Assembly (NCBI GenBank): GCA_963739345.1
Contig: CAVUAA010000001.1
Span: 1-64,000, forward strand
Direction: 5' to 3'
Source of the DNA: CAVUAA01 sp963739345
Lineage (GTDB): Bacteria > Chlamydiota > Chlamydiia > Chlamydiales > JAFEGQ01
Length of the DNA: 64,000 nt
The notes under the pieces are model-generated. The model had not been told where the DNA came from and did no database searches. It saw only the letters and a list, made by a program, of their open reading frames with translations. A program made the translations under genes and the position numbers. Positions within the stretch are counted from its first letter, which is position 1. Each line of letters opens with the position of its first letter. Shown here one piece after another: positions 57,875 through 64,000 of the stretch.

Positions 57875-58500
57875 CGGATTGGCCGGATCAGTTTGTCGTC
57901 ACAGGGACCGACACCGACGTCGGGAAGAGTGTCGTAGCGGCCATGTTGACCCTCGGCCTTGGAGCTCACTACTGGAAGCCGGTTCAGGCGGGACATCCGA
58001 CCGACACCCAGTGGATCCAGCAGGTGACCGAGCTTCCTGAAGAGAGATTCTGTCCCGAAGCGCACTGCTTTGCGCGAGCGGCCAGTCCCCACCTCTCAGG
58101 TGATGTGGACCTCTCCGAGGTGGTGACTCCACGAAGGGAACGCCTGGTGATCGAAGGAGCGGGCGGACTTCTTGTGCCGATCAACCGGCGGGAGACGATG
58201 GTCGATCTGTTTGCCGCCCTCGCCCTGCCCGTCCTGGTCGTCGCCCGCTCAACTCTCGGGACAATCAACCACACCTTAATGACGCTTGAGGCCCTCCGAG
58301 CCGGCCGCCTTGAGGTGGTCGGAGTGATCCTCAATGGTCCGATTGATCGCGAAAATGGGGAAGCGATCGCCCACTACGGATCGGTTTCGATCGTCGGTGG
58401 CGTCGCACCGATGAATCCAGTTAATCGTCCCAATTTGGAGAGAGCCTATGCCCATCTGGAGACCGCTTACACAGGCCAAGCATGCACCGCCGCCCCTTGA
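57871..58500 (+). CDS. bioD: Dethiobiotin synthetase
   Basis: 209 residues. The ATP-binding P-loop is VVTGTDTDVGKSVVAA, the typical BioD G-T-D-T-x-V-G-K. The substrate segment is YWKPVQAG, and LVIEGAGGLLVPINRRETMV follows. It forms the ureido ring of dethiobiotin from DAPA, CO2 and ATP. The start overlaps bioC by 4 nt and the last 53 nt overlap the bioA start. Confidence 0.94.
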   Translation: MTDWPDQFVVTGTDTDVGKSVVAAMLTLGLGAHYWKPVQAGHPTDTQWIQQVTELPEERFCPEAHCFARAASPHLSGDVDLSEVVTPRRERLVIEGAGGLLVPINRRETMVDLFAALALPVLVVARSTLGTINHTLMTLEALRAGRLEVVGVILNGPIDRENGEAIAHYGSVSIVGGVAPMNPVNRPNLERAYAHLETAYTGQACTAAP

Positions 58501-59686
58501 AGTTACAGCTGCTCGGGGCCCGTATCTCATTCTGAAAGATGGCCAGAAGGTGCTCAACTGTATCTCCAGTTGGTGGTTCAACACCGTTGGCCACGCCCAT
58601 CCCAGCATCGCCGAGGCGGTCTATCAGCAGATGCAAGCGGTTGAGCATGTCAATTTCGCCGACTTCACGCACGAGCCGGCTGAGCGACTGTGCGAGCGGG
58701 TGATCGAGTTGGCGCCAGGTGATCTCACCTACGCTTTTTTCTCCGACAACGGCTCGACGGCTGTCGAGGTGGCCCTCAAAATGGCACTGCAGTACTGGCA
58801 CAATTTGGGAGAGACTCAGAGGAACCTGATCGTCCGATTTGAAGGGGGCTATCACGGCGACACCTTTGGCGGCATGGCTGTGGGCGTCGATTCACCCTAC
58901 TATCGTCCCTTTTCCAAGCTGCTCTTCGATGTGGCCACTGTCCCCTTCCCCGGCCATCCTGACAAGGAAGTCGAGGCGTTGGAGGCCCTCGAGCGGACGC
59001 TGGATGAACGGTGTGCCGCTATCGTGATCGAGCCCCTGATTCAAGGGGCTGCGGGGATGCGCATCTGCCGCCCCGTATTTCTCCAAGCGCTTGAGCGTTT
59101 GGCGCGCGAGCGGCAAGTTTTGACCATCTACGACGAGGTGATGACAGGTTTTGGACGGACGGGCGACTGGTTTGCCGCAACGCGAGCCGGCACCCACCCC
59201 GATCTCCTCTGCCTCTCGAAGGGCTTAAGCGGAGGCTACCTTCCCATCGCCCTCACGCTGGCTACGCCTACTATCTATGACGCGTTTCTCAGCGACGACC
59301 CCTACCAGACGTTCGCTCACAGTCACTCTTTCGGGGGAAGTGCATTGGGGTGTGCCGCGGCGCTAGCGGCGCTAGATCTACTCGCTGACGAGCCATTCCG
59401 GCCCTTTGAAGGGTGGCACCAGGAGGAGATGGTCGAGCTTGCCAAACATCCAGCAGTGAGCAATCCCCGCGTGTGTGGCACGTGCGCTGCGTTTGAAGTG
59501 GTGACTGATCAGCCGAGTGGCTACTACAACCAGGTAGGGAAAGTACTCAAGGCGCGCCTATTGGAGCGCGGGTTCTACTTCCGCCCGCTGGGCGACACCT
59601 TCTTCTTCCTTCCCCCCTATTGCCTTACACGTGGGCAGCTTGCCGATGCCTACGCCGCTGTCCGGGTCGAGCTCGATCGCCTCTAG
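58448..59686 (+). CDS. bioA: Adenosylmethionine-8-amino-7-oxononanoate aminotransferase
   Basis: 412 residues, class III aminotransferase. The start MPIWRPLTQAKHAPPPLEVT carries the BioA W-x-P-x-T-Q motif. SWWFNTVGHAHPSIAEAV, FFSDNGSTAVEVALKMALQY, YDEVMTGFGRTGDWFA and the PLP lysine in LLCLSKGLSGGYLPIALTL follow. It makes DAPA using SAM as amino donor. It begins inside bioD (53 nt overlap), ending the plus-strand biotin operon. Its last 129 nt are overlapped by bioB on the opposite strand. Confidence 0.95.
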   Translation: MPIWRPLTQAKHAPPPLEVTAARGPYLILKDGQKVLNCISSWWFNTVGHAHPSIAEAVYQQMQAVEHVNFADFTHEPAERLCERVIELAPGDLTYAFFSDNGSTAVEVALKMALQYWHNLGETQRNLIVRFEGGYHGDTFGGMAVGVDSPYYRPFSKLLFDVATVPFPGHPDKEVEALEALERTLDERCAAIVIEPLIQGAAGMRICRPVFLQALERLARERQVLTIYDEVMTGFGRTGDWFAATRAGTHPDLLCLSKGLSGGYLPIALTLATPTIYDAFLSDDPYQTFAHSHSFGGSALGCAAALAALDLLADEPFRPFEGWHQEEMVELAKHPAVSNPRVCGTCAAFEVVTDQPSGYYNQVGKVLKARLLERGFYFRPLGDTFFFLPPYCLTRGQLADAYAAVRVELDRL

Positions 59687-60621
59687 TCCGAGAGCGTCGA
59701 AAAGCTGCGCGTCGTCGTCGGCTTGGCAATTTTGCGTCGTCAACAGTTTGTCGCTCACCCAAATCGAATTGGCTCCGGCCAAAAAGCAGAGGGTCTGTTC
59801 TGCCGCTGTCAATTGGTTGCGTCCAGCTGAGAGGCGGATCATCGCCGCCGGCATCAAGATTCGAGCGGTCGCAATCATCCGCATCCGATCGGCCACCGAC
59901 ACTTTTTCTTTCTGGCCGCCGAGAGGTGTCCCTTCAATGGGAACCAATGTGTTGATTGGAACCGATTCGGGGTGTTTGGGCAACGTCGCCAGTGTGTGGA
60001 GCAGATCGATCCGATCGTCGTGCCCTTCGCCCAAACCTAAGATGGCTCCGCAGCAGACGGTCAGGCCGGAATCGCGCACGTTTTTGAGGGTCTCCAAACG
60101 GTCTGCGTAGGAACGGGTGGTGATCACTCTGGGTAGAATTTCTCCGACGTGTCGAGGTTGTGATTGTAGGCGTAGAGCCCTGCCTCCTTGAGCCGCTTCG
60201 CCTGCTCAGGCGTCACCATCCCCAGGGTGCAGCAGACTTGTAGCCCCATCCCATCCACAGTGCGCACCATCTCCAGCACCTGTTCGAACTGGCGGCTGTC
60301 GCGCACCCCTCGCCACGCTGCTCCCATGCAGAAGCGGGAGGCCCCCTTTGCTTTCGCCGCCCTAGCCGCACGCACGACATCTTCCAACGGAGCGATCCTC
60401 TCCGCCTCCACACCTGTCTGATAGCGGCTCGACTGCGAGCAGTACTTGCAGTCCTCAGAACAGCCCCCCGTCTTTACGCTGAGGAGCGAACACGTTTGGA
60501 TCTTGGTTGCGTCGTGGTGTTTTCGATGGACCGTAGCTCCCTGATAGATCAGATCAATCAGCGGTCGCCAGTAGATCGCCGCCACCTCTTGCCGGGTCCA
60601 GTCATTGCGAATCTCACTCAT
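59558..60621 (-). CDS. bioB: Biotin synthase, broken by one frameshift
   Basis: BioB is the radical-SAM enzyme that inserts sulphur into dethiobiotin. The N-terminal part has the cluster motif KTGGCSEDCKYCSQSSRYQT and ends YNHNLDTSEKFYPE and a stop. The next frame continues VITTRSYADRLETLKNVRDS and VCCGAILGLGE, then PVPINTLVPIEGTPLG-type and LSAGRNQL segments. The break at about 60125-60133 is explained by loss of one C in a CCC run. With that base restored the protein is about 354 residues, normal. It is convergent with bioA; the 3' ends overlap by 129 nt. Confidence 0.93.
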
Positions 60622-60752
60622 TGGCAAGCAGTCTACCCCGTCTCGACGATTTTCGTCGACTCGAGCTCAGCCCAACTGATTGGGGTGGCTTGGTTGATCG
60701 TAGAACCGGCGACCTACATGAATTGAGCTAATCGGTCCGTCTTTCCTCTCGT

Positions 60753-60788
60753 CAGCTGTTCACTTTATAGTGAACAGCTGCTCTTTTT
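60753..60788. terminator. Strong hairpin terminator between bioB and abiEi
   Basis: The perfect 12-base arms CAGCTGTTCACT and AGTGAACAGCTG surround a TTAT loop, with CTCTTTTT following on the plus strand. It lies upstream of both divergent genes, so it ends transcription arriving from outside or insulates the two loci. Confidence 0.85.
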
Positions 60789-60842
60789 GCTGATATTCAG
60801 TGGATTAACGTCGCGCGCTGCCGAGGATAAATCCGCATATAG

Positions 60843-60866
60843 TGCGCTAGTTAAACGTTAACTGCG
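60843..60866. promoter_or_regulatory. Palindrome upstream of abiEi, candidate operator
   Basis: AGTTAA-ACG-TTAACT is an inverted repeat within GCGCTAGTTAAACGTTAACT and GCGC, just upstream of the ribosome site AAGGAGGG. A TATAGT lies at its left edge. AbiEi antitoxins repress their own operon by binding inverted repeats, so this is the natural candidate site. Confidence 0.5.
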
Positions 60867-60885
60867 CAAATGATATAAGGAGGGG

Positions 60886-61626
60886 GTGATTGATAGGGGG
60901 ACGGTGTGTGCGGTGTTAGAGGTGACGTCGTTGCAAGCGAATGCTATGTTGAGCCAGTGGTCGCGAGCGGGGTGGATCTGTCGTGTCAGCCGGGGGGTCT
61001 ATGTTCCGGTTCCTTTGGAAACGGAGTTTGCCGATGAGGGGGAAGAAGATCCGTGGCTGATTGCAAGCCATCTCTTTTCACCTTGCTACCTTGGGGGGTG
61101 GTCCGCAGCAGAGATGTGGCACCTGACCGATCAGATTTTTCAGACAGTGGTGGTCTTCACTACGCACTACTTTAGGACGAAGAATCGGCGCATTGGATCG
61201 ACGGAGTATCTCCTGAAGAAGGTGACAGAAGAGGGAATGGTGGGGCTGTCGACCGTTTGGCGTGAGCGTGGCAGTGTGAAGGTTTCGGATCCTAGCAAAA
61301 CGATCCCTGACATCTTCACGTATCCGTCGCTGGGTGGAGGCATCCTGCACTGCATTGACATCTTTCGTGCCTACCTCCGTTCGGAGCATCGTGATCTAAA
61401 TCGTATCGCCGAGTATATTGGCCGCATGCCCAACAGGGTGGCATTTAAAAGGTTGGGGTTCGTGGCCGAGCATCTCTGTTCCGAGGAGGTCGACTTTATT
61501 TCGGTTTACGCTGACGGGATCACTCGAGGGTATTCTTTGTTGGATTCGCGACTAAAGGGAGGTCGGCATGTGAGCCGGTGGCAGCTAAAGGTCCCGTTGG
61601 ATCTGCTGGAAGGCCGATTTGCTTGA
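60886..61626 (+). CDS. AbiEi-type antitoxin / transcriptional regulator
   Basis: 246 residues. The N-terminal winged helix reads SLQANAMLSQWSRAGWICRV and then SRGVYVPVP, a form typical of AbiEi antitoxins. The AbiEi_4-like segment LFSPCYLGGWSAAEMWHLTD and the C-terminal domain YIGRMPNRVAFKRLGFVAEH follow. It represses the operon and counteracts the AbiEii nucleotidyltransferase (type IV system). The GTG at 60886 is the first possible start; a GTG at 60904 has better spacing from AGGGGG. It is intact and overlaps the toxin start by about 8 nt. Confidence 0.82.
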   Translation: MIDRGTVCAVLEVTSLQANAMLSQWSRAGWICRVSRGVYVPVPLETEFADEGEEDPWLIASHLFSPCYLGGWSAAEMWHLTDQIFQTVVVFTTHYFRTKNRRIGSTEYLLKKVTEEGMVGLSTVWRERGSVKVSDPSKTIPDIFTYPSLGGGILHCIDIFRAYLRSEHRDLNRIAEYIGRMPNRVAFKRLGFVAEHLCSEEVDFISVYADGITRGYSLLDSRLKGGRHVSRWQLKVPLDLLEGRFA

Positions 61627-62613
61627 GAAGCTGGTGATCTTGCGTCGGGCAAAAAACCTTGGATTGTCACCGACAACAGTGGAGAAAGACTACGTTCTAA
61701 GTTGGGTCCTAGCGGGAGTAGCAGCGCATCCGGTCACGCGTAGTGGATTTTCAAGGGCGGGACCTGCCTGAAGAAGTGCTATTTTGCTGACTACCGTTTT
61801 TCGGAAGATCTGGATTTCAGCGTTTCTGGATCTCTGGAATGGTCCGTCGATGAACTGGAAGGGATCTTCAGGACAATAGGACGATGGGTTCGGGAGCAGA
61901 CCAATATCGAAGTCATTGATCGCTCTGTTCGGTTCAATGTCTACCGCAATCCCCGTGGCGGGATGTCGGCTCAAGGAAGACTCAATTATCGTGGGCCGCT
62001 CCGTCACAAGACAAACTACCCGGGTTTGAAGATTGATCTGACCGCTGATGAGATGGTGGTTCATTCGCCTGTCAAACGGCAAATCCTGCACGGCTACCTA
62101 GTACTCCATCCAGAAAGTTCTGGGAAGTTGAGAAGGCGCGACCCCCAGAGGCAAGGCGCGCGATGGAGGCGATGTGTTCATCGCCGAAGCAGCGCAACGA
62201 AGCATCTGGGAGGTCAGCCGCGCTCAACTTGTCAGAACTTTCTGGATGGAGTACTAGATGGTCCATTGTCGCAGGAGGCGCGGTGCTACTCGTTCGAAGA
62301 ACTCTTTGCCGAAAAACTTATGGCGTTAACGGATCGGGCTCGTCCGCGGGATCTCTACGATGTGGTGGAGCTGCACCAGCAGCAACAGTACGCGTTGGAC
62401 AGCGGCCGCATCGAGAGGGCGCTAGCGAGAAAATGTGAGCACCGCGCCATTCCCCAACCATTGCTCGCAGCTGCGAACAACCCAGAAAAACGGGAACGGC
62501 TGATCCAGTCGTGGGCGACGATGCTTAGGCATCAGTTGCCCGACCTGCCGTCAGCTGCTGTCTATCTTGACGCACTTCCCGCCGTGTTCGATAAGCTAGG
62601 CCTCGGGATCTAG
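61619..62613 (+). pseudogene. AbiEii-type nucleotidyltransferase toxin, disrupted
   Basis: The N-terminus LEKLVILRRAKNLGLSPTTV and EKDYVLSWVL is AbiEii-like. One base is missing near 61740. In the next frame come the nucleotidyltransferase motif WIFKGGTCLKKCYFADYRFS and EDLDF, then LKIDLTADEMVVHSPVKRQI. A 160 bp palindromic element follows (62098-62257), and then the conserved EARCYSFEELFAEKLMALTD, RARPRDLYDVVEL. The element adds about 53 codons but leaves the frame open. Only the one-base deletion strictly breaks the gene. AbiEii adds nucleotides to tRNA or other targets and provides abortive infection. Confidence 0.85.
62098..62257. repeat. 160 bp palindromic element inside the AbiEii gene
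   Basis: 35-base arms (left CTAGTACTCCATCCAGAAAG through 62132; right ending CTTTCTGGATGGAGTACTAG at 62257) are complementary except for two adjacent bases. The interior is also partly self-complementary (GGCGATG-TGTT-CATCGCC at the centre). The frame of the toxin reads through it without a stop, and the antisense frame reads a similar LVLHPESS peptide. Confidence 0.9.
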
Positions 62614-63381
62614 CGTTTCGTCCGTGGGGCGGTGGGTGACCAAGCGCCAGGTGGCGAGGGTGAGGCCGAGCGTGAGGTAGCCCCAGGCGCCGGCAGCAAA
62701 GACGAGGGGGAAATAGCGGAGGATCCCGTAGAAGAAGACGACGGCAAGGCCGGTGGTGAGGAAGATAAGGTTTTGAGAGGAGAGGCGAGCGTGGAGGATG
62801 TTGAGGGCGGGGAAGCGGACGCGACTCACCATGAGGTAGCCGAGGGCGACCATGGCGGCGCCGAGGATGAGGCCGCGGATGTGGTCAGAGAAGACGAAGG
62901 GGAATTGGGGGGCAGAGAGGAGAAGGGTGAGCGAGACGAGCCCGGCTGCTGCTGCGGGAATGGGGAGGCCAACAAAGTGGTGGCGGGAGCCTGTGGGGGG
63001 GTTGACGCTGTAGCGGACAAGGCGGAGGACGCCGCAAATAGCAAAGAGCATGGCGGCAAGAGAGAGGATAATGCCGACGTCGGCCTCTGAATCTAGGGTA
63101 AAGCTCTTGAGGGTGAGAACGGCAGGCGCGACGCCAAAAGTGACGCCGTCGGCAAGTGAGTCGAAGATCTGTCCAAAGTCGCTCTCAGCTCGGATGAGGC
63201 GGGCGGTGAGGCCATCTAGCATGTCAGCAAAACCGGCGATGATGAGAAGGACGGCGGCAGCCTTGAGAACAGGGTAGGGAGGAGCTTCGGGCGTGACAAG
63301 ACTCATCTTAAAGATGACAAACAGGCCGCAGGCGAGGCCAAAGGCGGTGATTAAATTGGGCAGCAGTCGTACACGTCTCAT
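62596..63381 (-). CDS. pssA: CDP-diacylglycerol-serine O-phosphatidyltransferase
   Basis: 262 residues from MRRVRLLPNLITAFGLACGL at 63381. The CDP-alcohol phosphotransferase motif is DGLTARLIRAESDFGQIFDS and then LADG. The following GVAPAVLTL and RLVRY segments are typical of the Bacillus-type membrane PssA. Eight or so membrane helices are visible. It makes phosphatidylserine, the precursor of phosphatidylethanolamine. The chlamydial order pssA-nrdA (CT826-CT827) is kept, here divergent. Its end overlaps the AbiEii gene by 18 nt. Confidence 0.93.
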   Translation of the reverse strand: MRRVRLLPNLITAFGLACGLFVIFKMSLVTPEAPPYPVLKAAAVLLIIAGFADMLDGLTARLIRAESDFGQIFDSLADGVTFGVAPAVLTLKSFTLDSEADVGIILSLAAMLFAICGVLRLVRYSVNPPTGSRHHFVGLPIPAAAAGLVSLTLLLSAPQFPFVFSDHIRGLILGAAMVALGYLMVSRVRFPALNILHARLSSQNLIFLTTGLAVVFFYGILRYFPLVFAAGAWGYLTLGLTLATWRLVTHRPTDETLDPEA

Positions 63382-63630
63382 AAGTGGGGAGTATAGCACA
63401 GTGAGGGGTTCTGGACGAGGCAGCTTTATGAAATATTTTCGGGAAATATTTTTGTGGCGGAAGGAGCTCACAGTCAACGGGTTGTGGCTAAGAGGGAAAC
63501 GGATGTAAAATCTTGAGGGTGAGCGCGTTGTGAATGAGTTTTTGATGAGATAAGGGTATAGACAGAAAGCGTGTCGGGTCGCTATAAGCTGGCGATTAAC
63601 AGACCAAAAACCTGACAGGAGATTCACCCC

Positions 63631-64000
63631 ATGACAACCGTTGCAACCGAGCCCGTGGCACCTAAGAAAAGAGACCTACAGAAGCTGGCACAAGGGTGTA
63701 CGGTGGTGAAACGGGGTGGGATGATGGTTCCGTTTCGCCGCGAGCGGATTTTTGTTGCGATCGAGGCAGCGTTCCGGGAGACGAAGAGAATTCCACGGTC
63801 GGAGCCGTTGCAGCAGGAGACCTATAACATGGTACAGCAGATCACTGATCTGGTGGTTGAAGATGGGCTGACGGCGGCTCAGAAAGGGGCCTGCTTGACG
63901 GTCGAGGGGATTCAGGATCTGGTTGAAGTGAAGCTGATGGAAACGGGCCATCATGATGTGGCGCGTGATTACATCGTCTATCGCGATCACCATAAATCGC
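63631..64000 (+). CDS. nrdA: Ribonucleotide reductase class Ia alpha subunit, 3' end outside window
   Basis: The first 123 codons are visible after a ribosome site (ACAGGAG). They form an ATP-cone domain: CTVVKRGGMMVPFRRERIFV, AIEAAFRETKR and the closing LVEVKLMETGHHDVARDYIV and YR. ATP-cones sense ATP/dATP and set overall reductase activity. A short N-terminal extension (MTTVATEPVAPKKRDLQKLA) precedes it. The form matches chlamydial NrdA, which carries multiple ATP-cones; only the first is in the window. Active-site residues lie beyond 64000. Confidence 0.93.
   Translation, partial: MTTVATEPVAPKKRDLQKLAQGCTVVKRGGMMVPFRRERIFVAIEAAFRETKRIPRSEPLQQETYNMVQQITDLVVEDGLTAAQKGACLTVEGIQDLVEVKLMETGHHDVARDYIVYRDHHKS

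Overview
This window does not look like one chromosome. Family content, codon use and the density of frame breaks suggest four blocks joined end to end. (A) 1-1084 is a high-GC actinobacterial-type fragment. (B) About 1085-20300 is an alphaproteobacterial block of Bradyrhizobium/Rhodopseudomonas type. (C) About 20300-26581 is an actinobacterial block of Thermoleophilia/Solirubrobacter type. (D) 26582-64000 is a moderately high-GC environmental member of the Chlamydiota. Genes are cut at every join: the start of cfa, the end of an alphaproteobacterial hypothetical gene, the end of an ASCH gene, the start of an Lhr helicase, and the start of a GNAT gene. The simplest reading is a chimeric assembly (inference). 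No organism name can be assigned from sequence alone.

Block A holds a GT87-type membrane glycosyltransferase and a partial convergent ORF. Block B carries, on the plus strand, cfa (partial), dnaB, alr, radA, cvpA, purF, a ParD/ParE-type remnant, an SDR oxidoreductase, a haem-binding class III adenylate cyclase and a DUF3597 gene. A minus-strand run follows: panB and nnrU, then a YfgM-like TPR protein, a lipoprotein and der. After it come an FAD oxidoreductase and a TctC-type binding protein, bracketed by two copies of a ~164 bp hairpin repeat. Almost every gene in A-C is broken by several one-base frameshifts. Those traced in dnaB, purF, cvpA and radA are single-base insertions, which points to uncorrected sequence rather than decay. 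CDS coordinates in A-C therefore span the whole gene through its frame changes.

Block C is one minus-strand cluster in transcription order: lhr C-terminus, nei/fpg-like glycosylase, GDPD phosphodiesterase, ECF sigma factor, DUF4349 membrane protein, Crp-family regulator, NUDIX hydrolase, ASCH protein. Most adjacent genes overlap by 1-14 nt.

Block D reads cleanly. It contains chlamydial neighbourhoods: GNAT-yebC, the protease run M16-M20-htrA, the ileS / CT016-like / phoH / CT017-like group, rmuC, and pssA-nrdA. It adds a tmRNA, lexA, and a biotin locus (bioF, a BioH-like esterase, bioC, bioD, bioA, with bioB convergent). It also has an AbiE toxin-antitoxin pair with a damaged toxin and an LRR/Sel1 pseudogene. 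The block is rich in palindromic elements: a perfect 54 bp palindrome, REP-like hairpins with a shared GGGGCC-W-GGCCCC core, a 134 bp hairpin element with apparent 10 bp target duplications, and a 160 bp hairpin lying in frame inside the AbiEii gene. One REP-like hairpin has been hit by an IS50-type element, which was hit in turn by an IS982-type element. Both left clean target duplications, so the order of events can be read directly.

I found no wholly new multigene system. The strongest undescribed signals are the mobile palindromes of block D and their nesting.
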